A stretch of 64,000 nt of DNA from assembly GCF_004028635.1 (NCBI RefSeq), contig NZ_RQJW01000003.1, positions 1,178,001-1,242,000 of the forward strand, given 5' to 3'. The position numbers and the translations under genes were made by a program. This document shows positions 1 to 18,376 of the stretch, in pieces. Within the stretch, counting starts at the first letter, position 1; each line of letters opens with the position of its first letter. The DNA comes from Streptomyces cyaneus. GTDB taxonomy: Bacteria > Actinomycetota > Actinomycetes > Streptomycetales > Streptomycetaceae. The notes under the pieces are model-generated. The model saw only the letters and a program-made list of their open reading frames with translations, did no database searches and was not told where the DNA came from.

Positions 1-1024
1 GCAGTACGACGGTGTTCACGAGCATGCCGACGAGCTGGTCGAGTTCGGGCAGGCCGCGTCCGGCGGAGGAGGTGCCGACGGCGATGTCCTCCTGACCCGA
101 GTAGCGGGCGAGGAGTGCCTTGACGACGGCGGTGAGGACCATGAAGAGGGTGGCACCCCGGTCGTGGGCCAGGGTCTTCAGACCGTCGACGGTGGTCTCG
201 GGCAGTTCGAAGGTGTGGATGGCGCCGGCGGAGGTGCGGACGGCGGGACGCGGCCGGTCGGTGGGCAGTTCCAGCGGCTCCAGGCCCTTCAGCCGGTCCT
301 TCCACCAGGCCACCTGCTCGTCCAGCGGCCCGCCCGCGTCCAGTCGCCCGCGCTGCCAGACGGCGTAGTCGACGTACTGGACACGGACCTCGGGCAGCTC
401 GGCGTCCCGCCTCTCGATGCGTGCCGCGTACAGCTCGCCCAGGTCGCGGGCGGCGATGCCCAGCGACCATCCGTCGGTGACGATGTGGTGCATGCCGAGC
501 ACGAGGAGGTGTTCCTCGGCGGCGAGCCGGACGAGCAGCACCCGTACGAGCGGGCCGCTGCGGAGGTCGTACGGCCTGCCCATCTCCTCCCGGACCAGCT
601 CGCGGGCCCGCTCCTCGCGCTGGTCCACGGCCATGCCCGTCAAGTCCGCCCCCCGCCACTCGGGAGCGGCCTCCTCGTGCACGACCTGCATCCCCTGTCC
701 GTCGTGCGTGGCGAACGTGGTGCGCAGGGCCTCGTGTCGTGCCGTCAGGTCGGACACTGCCGCGCGCAGCGCCTCGGGTTCGAGTTTTCCGGTGAGGCGC
801 AGCGCGAGCGCGGAGTTGTAGTCGGCGTTGTCGGGCTCGAAGTCGGCCAGGAACCAAAGGCGCTGCTGACCGGCGGACATGGGCGGGTCCTGGTCGCGCG
901 GGGCCCGGGGGATGACGGACCCGGCCTGCGTTCCGGCCCGCACGGCCAGACGCCTGGCGAGCTTCTCGCGCAGGTGGGCGGGCAGCGCGGCTATGCGGTC
1001 TTCACGGGACGCGGGCGTGTTCAT
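1..1024 (-). CDS. Non-ribosomal peptide synthetase, N-terminal condensation domain (cut by window edge)
   Basis: Second NRPS of the locus; it leaves the window at base 1, so only about 341 N-terminal residues are visible. A short N-terminal segment (MNTPASREDRIAALPAHLRE) leads into a complete-looking front half of a condensation domain: the SAGQQRLWFL opening motif, then HHIVTDGWS (bases about 468-493), then the start of the second lobe (QEDIAVGTSSAGR, VGMLVNT). The motif style is that of an LCL condensation domain, as expected after the upstream protein's last module, which lacks an epimerase. The ATG at 1024 is preceded by GAGGG. It starts 29 bp after mbtH stops, so the two are probably co-transcribed. 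It should accept the growing peptide from the carrier domain at the end of the 3387-residue NRPS. Number of further modules and any cis thioesterase cannot be seen. Confidence 0.93.
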   Translation of the reverse strand, partial: MNTPASREDRIAALPAHLREKLARRLAVRAGTQAGSVIPRAPRDQDPPMSAGQQRLWFLADFEPDNADYNSALALRLTGKLEPEALRAAVSDLTARHEALRTTFATHDGQGMQVVHEEAAPEWRGADLTGMAVDQREERARELVREEMGRPYDLRSGPLVRVLLVRLAAEEHLLVLGMHHIVTDGWSLGIAARDLGELYAARIERRDAELPEVRVQYVDYAVWQRGRLDAGGPLDEQVAWWKDRLKGLEPLELPTDRPRPAVRTSAGAIHTFELPETTVDGLKTLAHDRGATLFMVLTAVVKALLARYSGQEDIAVGTSSAGRGLPELDQLVGMLVNTVVL

Positions 1025-1053
1025 CGGGAATCCCTCGGGAGATGTGGGTGTGT

Positions 1054-1254
1054 TCAGCGGCGGGTGAGGCTCTTGGGCCGCAGGTCGGTCCAGTTGGCCT
1101 CGACGTAGGCCAGGCACTCCTCGCGGGGCTTGTCGGCGAGGACGACGGTCCAGCCCGCAGGGGTGTCGTTCGTGACGGGCCACAGCGAGTGCTGGCCCTC
1201 GTCGTTGACGAGCACGTGGTAGGAACGGTCGTTCTGCTCGAAGGGGTTGGGCAT
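1054..1254 (-). CDS. mbtH: MbtH-like NRPS accessory protein
   Basis: A 66-residue protein of the usual family length. The MbtH signature is complete: NPFEQND at the start, NDEGQHSLWP, PAGW and WTDLRP near the C terminus, with the three conserved tryptophans. MbtH proteins bind adenylation domains and help them fold and activate amino acids. The ATG at 1254 was chosen because GGAAAGG lies just upstream; a longer in-frame reading to 1422 would run back into the NRPS and is not MbtH-like. It sits between two NRPS genes, 40 bp after the first one ends, so it probably serves the adenylation domains of both. Confidence 0.95.
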   Translation of the reverse strand: MPNPFEQNDRSYHVLVNDEGQHSLWPVTNDTPAGWTVVLADKPREECLAYVEANWTDLRPKSLTRR

Positions 1255-1294
1255 GGCTGTGCCTTTCCAAAAAGGGGGTGGGACGGTCAGGAGG

Positions 1295-11458
<10,164 letters not shown>

Positions 11459-11541
11459 GCTGTACCTCCAGGGACGGCGGCTTGGCGGCGCGGTCTGCGA
11501 GCGGGCAGGACCGGGCAGCCGGAAGCCTGGAACGGAAGAAG

Positions 11542-11576
11542 TGGGGGGATGGGGGTGGGGGGATGGGGTGGGGGGA
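11542..11576. other. G-tract cluster, possible G-quadruplex, upstream of the NRPS
   Basis: Seen on the plus strand: at least five runs of four or more G separated by one or two bases, about 85-115 bp upstream of the NRPS start codon. The plus strand is the template strand for the NRPS. Formation of a quadruplex in vivo and any effect on transcription are inference. Confidence 0.5.
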
Positions 11577-11620
11577 TCCGGGTATGCGGGGCGCTGGGGG
11601 CGGCGTCGGACGTGAGGGTC

Positions 11621-11660
11621 GACGCAGGTCAACGCAGGTCAACGCAGGCCGACGTAGGCC
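11621..11660. repeat. Four tandem decamers between thioesterase and NRPS genes
   Basis: Four consecutive 10-bp units of the form RACGYAGGYC (gacgcaggtc, aacgcaggtc, aacgcaggcc, gacgtaggcc). The 10-bp period is about one helical turn. It lies in the 246-bp gap between the thioesterase gene and the NRPS start, together with the G-tract cluster. Could be a protein-binding array or a slippage product. Confidence 0.6.
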
Positions 11661-11704
11661 GACGGCTCCGGGGCCGGGTGTGCCGGGTTCGTGGGGCGGG
11701 CGGG

Positions 11705-13066
11705 TCAGGCCGCGGACGTCAGGCGCTGCGCGGAGCGTCCGCCGAGTTGCATGAGGGCGACTGCGCCCGTGTCGCCGTCGAGCACGAACCGGCCCGTGTA
11801 GGAGGCCTCGACGGCGTCGACGCGTTGCGCCGTGAAGATCATCCGGTCGTGCAGCGTCACATCGGCGACGAGGCCCGTGCGGTCGCTGAGCCGTATGCCT
11901 CCCTGGTGGGGGCGGAGCGAGAAGCGGGTGTCACCGTTGCCGTATTCGCCCAGCAGGCCGGTCGATTCGGGCCACTCGGCCGGCGGCGCGTCGGGCACGT
12001 CGGGACGGTAGTCGGCAACGGGTACGCCGCGCAGGCGCAGTTCCTCGACGAGGTCGCTCCACAGAAGCGAGCCCGTGGTCGCGTTGGTGGTGAGGGCCAC
12101 CGCCAAGCCGGTCTCGGGCTGGAAACGCAGGTGGCAACTGCCTCCGTCGACCGTGCCGTCATGGCCGTACCACGTCGGCGCGGCGGCGTGCGGACGACGG
12201 TCCGGGCCCGAGTAGCAGGCGAGGCCAAGGCCCCACCCGTCGGCCATCCCGAACGCATCGGCGGCCGGCACCGGCGTACGCATGTCCCGCCGATGCTCGT
12301 CATCCAGCAGGGTGTCCGCGGCCGGATGTTCGCCCATGTGCAGCCGCGCGAAGGCGACCAGGTCCTCGGCACTGCCCGCGAGTGCGCTGGCCGGCGCCCA
12401 TGTCGGAGGCAGGAACAGCCCCACGGGACGGGCCTGGTGACCATCGGGGCGGACCGCGTGGCAGGTGGCCGGTCGGCGCGCGGAGCCCCCGTCCGACCGG
12501 TGCAGGAACACGGGACCGATCCCCAGAGGGCGCAGCAGAAAGTCCCGCACCGCCGAGTGCCACTCCATAGCGGTGACGGCCTCGACGCACCGGCCGAGGA
12601 GGTTGTATCCGGTGTTCGCATACGAGAAGCAGCGACCGGGGTGGTGCAGCAGCCGCGTGGTCGCCACACCGGCCGCATAGCGGCGCATGGATTGTTCTGA
12701 GGAATCGTCGAGTTCATAGTCCGCGACAAGTCCACCGGTATGGCTGAGAAGCTGTCTCAGCGTCACGGCCGACATCTCCTCGTCGGCCGCCTGCCGCAAT
12801 TCCGGAACGTACTCGCACACGGGTGCGTCGAGTTCCAGGTCGCCGTCGGAAACCAACTCCAGTATCAGGGTTGCGGTGAACGCCTTGCTCACCGACCCGA
12901 AGGCGAACGGGGTGTCCGAGGACACCGGGTCACCGCTTTGCGTGTCGGTCACCCCGACGGCGGCGGAGAGCGTCTTGCCGTTCATGTGCAATGCGAGCTG
13001 TGTGCCGGGAACCATGTGCTTCCGGGCAAGCTCGTGGAGTAATTCCGTTATTGACCGTGATTCCAC
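11705..13066 (-). CDS. Stand-alone penicillin-binding-protein-type thioesterase / peptide cyclase (SurE-like)
   Basis: A 453-residue serine hydrolase of the beta-lactamase/PBP fold. Visible catalytic set: S58-V-S-K61, Y149-A-N and H302-D-G. These positions lie close to those I recall for the surugamide cyclase SurE (S63, K66, Y154, H305; about 450 residues). After the catalytic domain comes a roughly 100-residue beta-rich tail ending in ALMQLGG, fitting the lipocalin-like C-terminal domain of that family. No signal peptide or membrane helix, unlike ClbP-type prodrug peptidases. The GTG at 13066 has GGGGGAG upstream. It precedes an NRPS that lacks a terminal thioesterase, so its likely job is to off-load and cyclise the peptide in trans, in the cytoplasm. 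A general D-aminopeptidase or esterase is the alternative. Confidence 0.82.
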   Translation of the reverse strand: MESRSITELLHELARKHMVPGTQLALHMNGKTLSAAVGVTDTQSGDPVSSDTPFAFGSVSKAFTATLILELVSDGDLELDAPVCEYVPELRQAADEEMSAVTLRQLLSHTGGLVADYELDDSSEQSMRRYAAGVATTRLLHHPGRCFSYANTGYNLLGRCVEAVTAMEWHSAVRDFLLRPLGIGPVFLHRSDGGSARRPATCHAVRPDGHQARPVGLFLPPTWAPASALAGSAEDLVAFARLHMGEHPAADTLLDDEHRRDMRTPVPAADAFGMADGWGLGLACYSGPDRRPHAAAPTWYGHDGTVDGGSCHLRFQPETGLAVALTTNATTGSLLWSDLVEELRLRGVPVADYRPDVPDAPPAEWPESTGLLGEYGNGDTRFSLRPHQGGIRLSDRTGLVADVTLHDRMIFTAQRVDAVEASYTGRFVLDGDTGAVALMQLGGRSAQRLTSAA

Positions 13067-13157
13067 GTTCTCCCCCTTGCCGCTGGACCATCCCTCGTCG
13101 GAGCCACAGGTGCGGCTACCCGCACTCAAGGGGTTCGGATAACCGCACCCCCCCATC

Positions 13158-13167
13158 GTTGATCAAC
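13158..13167. promoter_or_regulatory. Perfect 10-bp palindrome upstream of the thioesterase-NRPS genes
   Basis: GTTGATCAAC, a perfect inverted repeat, sits in the 147-bp gap between the histidine kinase stop and the thioesterase start. It is the kind of site a NarL-type regulator (such as the one encoded just upstream) could use. Binding is inference only. Confidence 0.3.
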
Positions 13168-13213
13168 CGAACAGAGCGCGGCAAGGAGTTTCACTGACGA
13201 GAAAAACAGCAGG

Positions 13214-14626
13214 TCAGAGCGCGTTGTCCGACCAGGGGAGGATCGCTCGCACGGTGGTGGGGCCGCCCTGCGGACTGGTGATCTGCACCGTGCCGCCGAG
13301 CGCCGCGGCCCGGTCGACGAGGCCGCGGAGACCGGTTCCGGTCTGCGGCGAGGCACCCCCCACGCCGTCGTCGGTGACGATGACGTACAACTGCTCCTCC
13401 GCCTCTTCCAAGGAGACGTCGATCGAGGCGGCGGACGCGTGTTTGACGGCGTTGGCGAGGCATTCGGCGACGATGTAATAGGCCGTCGACTCGACCCTGA
13501 CATCCGGTCGGCGGGTCAGTCCGCTGGACACGGTGACGGGCACATGGAATCGCTCCGTGAGCGCGGTGACCGCCGCGTCGATTCCTCGGTCGCTCAGAAT
13601 CGGTGGCTGAATTCCGTGGACCAGGTCACGGATTTCATCGAGCGCCTTTCCGATCTCCTGGTGCGCCTCGTCGACCATGTCGGACAACGCCTCGAGGGAT
13701 TTGTCCTTGCGCCGTTTCGCATGAGCGAGGCGCAGCAGCAGGACCGACAGCCTGGCCTGGGCACCGTCGTGCAGATCCCGTTCGAGACGCCGGTAGTCGG
13801 CGTCGTTGACGCGCAGTGCGGCGATCCGCTGCCGCTCGGCGGCCTCCGCGCGCCGCTGCTGCTCGGCCTCGTCGATACGGCCGAGGATCCGATCGACCAT
13901 CCGCGCCCGGATCTTGCCCATCCAGAAGATCAGGAGCATGAGCGTGCCGAAGAGCACCAAAGAGCACGCGGCCACGAGCAGGCGCACGGCCGCCCCCTCC
14001 ACCACCACCGTGGTCCCGGGTCCGAAGGCGAGTTGTTCCGGCGGGCCGATGGGCAGGCTGACCACGAAGGCGATGACGGGCAGCGCGAGCGCGAACAGCG
14101 GGATCAGCCAGAGGGTGCCGAGCAGCAGCAGGCCCAGGTATCCGATGTCGCCCCAGCCCGCCTCCGGCGCCCCCTCCCGCCGCTCCTTCGCACCCCCCTC
14201 GCGCGGGGGGCCCGGCGTGTCGACGGTGCCGCCCCGCATGAAGCCGGCGAGCAGCCGTTCCAGTTCGGCGACGGCGTGCAGCAGGGTCAGGCTGGGGACG
14301 AGTCCCGGACGCAGTACCGCGATCCGGCTCCTCGCCTCCCCGGCGAGCGCTCCGGCCAGCGTCTCCCGCCGCGGCAGGTCACCCGTGTCGTGGCCTACGG
14401 AACGCACGAGGTGACGGACGAGGGCGGTGACCGACCGCACGATCAGGGTCAGGACCAGCGGCGGGCAGACGAACAACAGCAGCAGGACGGCCCTGAACAC
14501 CAGCGAGACGACGATCAGCGGCACCAGCAGGAGGCCGGCCAGGCTGCCGATGGAGAGATAGATCAGCCCGGCCAGCACCCGGTACGGAGCCGGAACCCGG
14601 CCGCGCCCCGGCCTTGCCCCCACCAC
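13214..14626 (-). CDS. NarL-system sensor histidine kinase (HisKA_3 / HATPase_c)
   Basis: A 470-residue membrane kinase. Hydrophobic segments near residues 20-65, 165-195 and 215-245 anchor it. The dimerisation and phosphoacceptor motif is RDLHDGAQARL with His about 286, followed by the HATPase region (AECLANAVKHA, then DDGVGG, then GTGLRGL). It phosphorylates a partner response regulator; that partner is encoded immediately upstream, ending 5 bp before this GTG start. The pair sits directly before the thioesterase and NRPS genes on the same strand, so it is a good candidate for a pathway-specific regulator. The signal sensed is unknown. Two adjacent GTG codons (14626 and 14623) could both serve as start. 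Confidence 0.9.
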   Translation of the reverse strand: MVGARPGRGRVPAPYRVLAGLIYLSIGSLAGLLLVPLIVVSLVFRAVLLLLFVCPPLVLTLIVRSVTALVRHLVRSVGHDTGDLPRRETLAGALAGEARSRIAVLRPGLVPSLTLLHAVAELERLLAGFMRGGTVDTPGPPREGGAKERREGAPEAGWGDIGYLGLLLLGTLWLIPLFALALPVIAFVVSLPIGPPEQLAFGPGTTVVVEGAAVRLLVAACSLVLFGTLMLLIFWMGKIRARMVDRILGRIDEAEQQRRAEAAERQRIAALRVNDADYRRLERDLHDGAQARLSVLLLRLAHAKRRKDKSLEALSDMVDEAHQEIGKALDEIRDLVHGIQPPILSDRGIDAAVTALTERFHVPVTVSSGLTRRPDVRVESTAYYIVAECLANAVKHASAASIDVSLEEAEEQLYVIVTDDGVGGASPQTGTGLRGLVDRAAALGGTVQITSPQGGPTTVRAILPWSDNAL

Positions 14627-14631
14627 CGAGC

Positions 14632-15303
14632 TCAGTCGCCCGGGCCACGGCGCTGCTTGACCCCGCGCAGATAGTCCAGGACGGCCAGCACGCGTCGGTG
14701 GTCCTCCCCCGAATTCGGGATGCGGAGCTTCGCAAGAATGGAGGTCACATGCTTTTCCACGGCGCGTTCCGACACACCGAGCCGCTTGACTATGCCGCCG
14801 TTGGTGAGTCCGGTCGCCATGAGTTCCATGACCTGCAGCTCACGGGGCGTCAACAGGTCCGCGGCGCGACGTTCCCGCGGGCTGCCGACGAACTTCCGGT
14901 ATATCTCGGAATCCAGCACCGTTTCCCCGCGATGAACTCTCCGTACCGCGGCAAGGAACTCCTCGAAGTCCCCGACTCGCTGCTTCAGCAGATACCCCAC
15001 GCCACCCGGCGCGCACCGCACCAGCTCCTCGGCATAGGAATGTTCCACGTACTGCGAGAGGAGCAGGACCCCCACGTCGGGAAAATTCTTCTGGATGTCG
15101 AGCGCCGCCCGAAATCCCTCGTCCACGAAGGTGGGTGGCATTCTGAGGTCCAGAATCACGACGTCGGGCATCCCCTGCCGGATGGTGCCGACGATGTTCT
15201 CGGCATCGCCCAGTTGCGCCACCACCTCGATGCCCTCATCGGTCAGCAGTCTCACGACACCGGCCCGTAAGAGTGCGGAGTCCTCCGCAATCACGACGCG
15301 CAT
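14632..15303 (-). CDS. NarL/FixJ-family response regulator
   Basis: A 223-residue regulator with a receiver domain (AED at 6-8, phosphoacceptor Asp about 52 in VVILDLRMPP) and a LuxR-type helix-turn-helix near the C terminus (LTPRELQVMELMATGL then VSERAVEKHV). It binds DNA after phosphorylation by the kinase encoded next. The ATG at 15303 is preferred because AAGGTGG lies 8 bases upstream; a GTG four codons earlier would overlap that site. Likely first gene of the operon leading towards the peptide cluster, with the 163-bp gap upstream holding its promoter. Confidence 0.9.
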   Translation of the reverse strand: MRVVIAEDSALLRAGVVRLLTDEGIEVVAQLGDAENIVGTIRQGMPDVVILDLRMPPTFVDEGFRAALDIQKNFPDVGVLLLSQYVEHSYAEELVRCAPGGVGYLLKQRVGDFEEFLAAVRRVHRGETVLDSEIYRKFVGSPRERRAADLLTPRELQVMELMATGLTNGGIVKRLGVSERAVEKHVTSILAKLRIPNSGEDHRRVLAVLDYLRGVKQRRGPGD

Positions 15304-15466
15304 GGCGACCCCCACCTTCAGGAACGATCAAGAACACGCGACCGACCCGCCGGCCATTGACATACGGCACTGGTTCACGCGACAAGTGGGCGCCCAGCAT
15401 AGGCCGGTGATGGCGAGGAGTGCCACATACCTCCTCGAGCCTCGCCGCGCCGCTTCTGCCGCGCAC

Positions 15467-17455
15467 TTACTGCCGAGCTACCAGCATCGTGACATTTGCT
15501 TGCTTGAGCAAACTTCGGATGGCGATCTGTCCGACGGTCACGGCGACGGCCAGGCACGCGCCGACGAGGGAGAGCAGCAGCGTCCACGGGACACTGACCG
15601 GGACGGTGCCGTCGAAGACGCGCAGAGCTCCGCGGTAGGCCCACAAACCCACGCCGACCATGAGCGCCGCAATGCCCGCTCCCACGGCGGTGGTGGTGAG
15701 CGTCTCCCACAGCGCCATCCGTAGGAGCTGCGCCCGGCTTGTGCCGACCACCCGCAGCCCGGCGACCTCCCGGGAGCGGCGGCTGTACGACATCACGAGT
15801 GTGCTTGCCACTGCGATCAGTGCGTAGGCGCAGGCAGGACCGGTCAGGACGAGGAGCACGAACCGGTTCAGCCGCTGCTGATCCGTGCTGGTGTCGGCGA
15901 ACCAGCGGGACGTCGTCGTCACCCGGACCTGGTCGGCACCGAGCCGGTCGGCCAGCCGCGCCCCCGCAGCAGCGGGCGAGCCGGCCGTCGCGCCGTCGAG
16001 CAGCACCGTGGCCCGCGTGGGAGCGGACGCCTCGGCGGAGACGGTCGTCGGCAGCAACACGTGGGGGACGACGCTGCCGCCGTCCAGTACGGTCGCGACC
16101 CTGGCCGTGGCGGGCGCACCCCCGAACAGGCCGTAGGTGAGGCGGCTGCCCTTGTGGTAGCCGTACCAGTCGGCGAACTCCTTGGAGACGGCGACGGTGC
16201 CCGGGCGAAGTGCCGTGGCGGTGCCTTCGACCACGGTGATGCGATGGGTGCGGACCAGTGCCGTGAGGTCGGTGACCGCGCCCTGCTCCTTCCACGCCGA
16301 GTAGGGCCCCGCGACCGCGAGTTCGAGCGCTGCGGGAGCCGAGACCGCACGCACGCCGGGGGTCTCGCGCAACCGGGCGAGTTGGCCTCGGGTGAGCCCT
16401 TCCCCGGAGCGGGGCTCGATCACGAGTTGTCCCACCGTCCGGTGTCGCTCGTCCGCGTCACCGGCAGCGCCCGTGGTGGCCATGACCGATGTGAAGATGC
16501 CGACGATCGCCACGATGGACAGGACGGGGCCCACAAGTGAGGCCGTTCGGCGGCGTGAGGTGCTCACCGCCGCCACCGCCAAGCGGCCCGAGACCGAGCG
16601 GGTCCACTTCACGGGCGTCAACAGCGCCCTGACCAGTCGCGGCAGATACACGGGGCCGAACAGCGCGGCGGCCAGTGTCAGGGCCATCGTGCCGAACAGG
16701 GCCAGGGGAGTTGCCGCTTCCGCGCCGGCTCCGGGAGCGATCATGACCATCACGGTGCCGGCAACGAGGAAGAGCATGCCGAAGCAGCCCCGGCCGACGG
16801 TCATCACCTGGGAGTCGAGGTCCGCCTCGCGCAGTGCCTCAGTGGGGCCCACCCGGGCGGCTCGCCGCGACGCGGCGAGCGCACCGAGTACGGCGATGAC
16901 GAGCCCGGCGCCGGCCGCGAACACCAGCGGACCCGCAAGTGGCCCCGGCCGCAGCGGAACCGGGGAGAGACCGGTTCCGTCGATGCCCCGGACCGCCCAC
17001 GGCGCGGCAACGGCGGCCGCCGCACAGCCGACCAGACCGGCCGGCACCGCCAAGGCGGCGCACTCCCCGATCACCAGGCGGCGCACCTGAGTCCCCTGAG
17101 CGCCGACGAGCCTCAGCAGGCCCATGTCCCGGCGCCGCAGTGCCACACTGAACGCACAGGTGCCGGCGATGACGAAGACGGTCACGAACGCGGAGATCAC
17201 TCCGGCCATGGCGAGGACGCTCTGTACCCCGCCCATGTCCACGGTGCCGCCGACCAGGGTGTGCCGACTCCCCGAACCGTCCCGGAGGGTCACCGACTGC
17301 CCGCCGGCGGTGGACGGCTGCCGTACGGCCCACGTGGCGGCCAGGGTGGTGCCGCAGACCCCGATCAGGGCCACCCCCAGCGCCAGCGCCACGAAGGTGC
17401 CCAGGTGCAGCGCCCAGTAGTGGCGTACCGACCGCAGCGACAGACGCCACATCAA
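15467..17455 (-). CDS. FtsX/MacB-type ABC transporter permease
   Basis: A 662-residue integral membrane protein. An N-terminal helix (WALHLGTFVALALGVALIGV) is followed by two FtsX-like four-helix bundles: helices around 75-260 (GVISAFVTVFVIAGTCAFSVALRRRDMGLLRLVGAQG is the typical FtsX turn) and around 520-640 (VVGTSRAQLLRMALWETLTTTAVGAGIAALM). A large extracellular region lies between them. Its start overlaps the stop of the ATPase gene by 4 bp, so the two are translationally coupled. BceAB- or MacAB-like pairs export or detoxify peptides and lipids. Proximity to the peptide cluster makes self-resistance possible, but that is inference. Confidence 0.9.
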   Translation of the reverse strand: MMWRLSLRSVRHYWALHLGTFVALALGVALIGVCGTTLAATWAVRQPSTAGGQSVTLRDGSGSRHTLVGGTVDMGGVQSVLAMAGVISAFVTVFVIAGTCAFSVALRRRDMGLLRLVGAQGTQVRRLVIGECAALAVPAGLVGCAAAAVAAPWAVRGIDGTGLSPVPLRPGPLAGPLVFAAGAGLVIAVLGALAASRRAARVGPTEALREADLDSQVMTVGRGCFGMLFLVAGTVMVMIAPGAGAEAATPLALFGTMALTLAAALFGPVYLPRLVRALLTPVKWTRSVSGRLAVAAVSTSRRRTASLVGPVLSIVAIVGIFTSVMATTGAAGDADERHRTVGQLVIEPRSGEGLTRGQLARLRETPGVRAVSAPAALELAVAGPYSAWKEQGAVTDLTALVRTHRITVVEGTATALRPGTVAVSKEFADWYGYHKGSRLTYGLFGGAPATARVATVLDGGSVVPHVLLPTTVSAEASAPTRATVLLDGATAGSPAAAGARLADRLGADQVRVTTTSRWFADTSTDQQRLNRFVLLVLTGPACAYALIAVASTLVMSYSRRSREVAGLRVVGTSRAQLLRMALWETLTTTAVGAGIAALMVGVGLWAYRGALRVFDGTVPVSVPWTLLLSLVGACLAVAVTVGQIAIRSLLKQANVTMLVARQ

Positions 17456-18198
17456 GACTCCCAGCGACCGAGCTCGGCGGCGATCTCGTCGACCGAGGGA
17501 TGGTCGATCTTGCCCATGACCTGCCCGTCCACCAGGAAGATCACACGGTCCGCGTACGCGGCCGCCACCGGGTCGTGCGTGACCATGACGACGGTGCGGC
17601 CCGTTTTGTCCACCACGTGCCGCAGCAGGTCCATGACCTGGCGGCCCGTGGCCCGGTCGAGCGAGCCGGTCGGTTCGTCCGCGAAGACGAGCTCGGGCTC
17701 GACGACCAGGGTCCTGGCGATGGCGGCACGCTGCTGCTGACCGCCGGAGAGCTGGGCGGGCCGACGCCCGGCCTTGTCCTCCAGCCCCACTTGGCGCAGA
17801 GCCTCCATGACGACGGGCCGCCGCACGCGGGCCCCGCTCAACCGCAGCGGCAGCGCGACGTTCTCGTACACCGTGAGCATGGGCAGCAGATTGAACTGCT
17901 GGAAGACGAAGCCGATCCGGCGACGGCGGCTCTCGGTCAGTGCCCGGTCGTCACCGGTGTCCAACTCCGTGTTCCCCAGGAAGACCTTGCCTCCGATCGG
18001 CCGCTCGAGCCCCGCGGCGCAGTGCAGGAGCGTGGTCTTCCCCGAGCCCGAAGGACCCATGACCGCGGTCAGATACCGCTCGGGGAAACCCACGGTGACG
18101 TCGTGCAGCACCGGCACCTCCCCGGCGGCACCGCGGTAGGCCATGGAGACATTGACCAGTTGGACGGCGGGAAGATGAATGTCGGAGGCCAGTGACAT
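17452..18198 (-). CDS. ABC transporter ATP-binding protein (LolD/MacB family)
   Basis: A 248-residue ATPase with every canonical motif: Walker A GPSGSGKTT, Q-loop QQFNLLPMLTV, signature LSGGQQQRAAIAR, Walker B LVFADEP, D-loop GSLD and switch His in VTHDP. The FQQFNLLPML sequence is typical of the LolD/MacB/BceA group that pairs with FtsX-like permeases, here encoded by the overlapping downstream gene. It is transcribed divergently from a histidine kinase across a 178-bp region, suggesting that the kinase-regulator pair controls this exporter. Confidence 0.93.
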   Translation of the reverse strand: MSLASDIHLPAVQLVNVSMAYRGAAGEVPVLHDVTVGFPERYLTAVMGPSGSGKTTLLHCAAGLERPIGGKVFLGNTELDTGDDRALTESRRRRIGFVFQQFNLLPMLTVYENVALPLRLSGARVRRPVVMEALRQVGLEDKAGRRPAQLSGGQQQRAAIARTLVVEPELVFADEPTGSLDRATGRQVMDLLRHVVDKTGRTVVMVTHDPVAAAYADRVIFLVDGQVMGKIDHPSVDEIAAELGRWES

Positions 18199-18292
18199 GG
18201 CGGCGGCGTCCTCGTCTGAGGTCGGGGGCGGGAATGCCAGTCCAGCACGGTGACGGGCACGGGACAGTGGGCCTGTGAGGAGTCTTGAGGGG

Positions 18293-18334
18293 AGGGTTTT
18301 CCCTACCGCCGGTGCCCGGGCAGGGGGCTAGAGT
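18293..18334 (+). promoter_or_regulatory. Putative promoter/operator between the exporter and the divergent two-component genes
   Basis: An interrupted palindrome AGGG-N4-CCCT (18293-18304) lies 24 bp before a -10-like TAGAGT (18329-18334), which is about 40 bp upstream of the kinase GTG. The palindrome therefore overlaps the expected -35 region and would suit autoregulation by the LuxR-type regulator encoded downstream. Inference from position and symmetry. Confidence 0.35.
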
Positions 18335-18376
18335 GCTGGGAAGATCGTGAGGCGAAGGCCGACAGGAGGAGATGAG

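Noticed and set aside
11705..13066. Possible ClbP-like prodrug-activating peptidase or resistance beta-lactamase
   Set aside because: ClbP-type enzymes have an export signal and C-terminal membrane helices, and secreted beta-lactamases have a signal peptide. None is present; a cytoplasmic PBP-type thioesterase fits better.
13439..14674. A 411-codon open frame on the plus strand
   Set aside because: Antisense to the histidine kinase. The peptide is almost all Gln, Arg, Glu, Asp and Gly, typical of a shadow frame.
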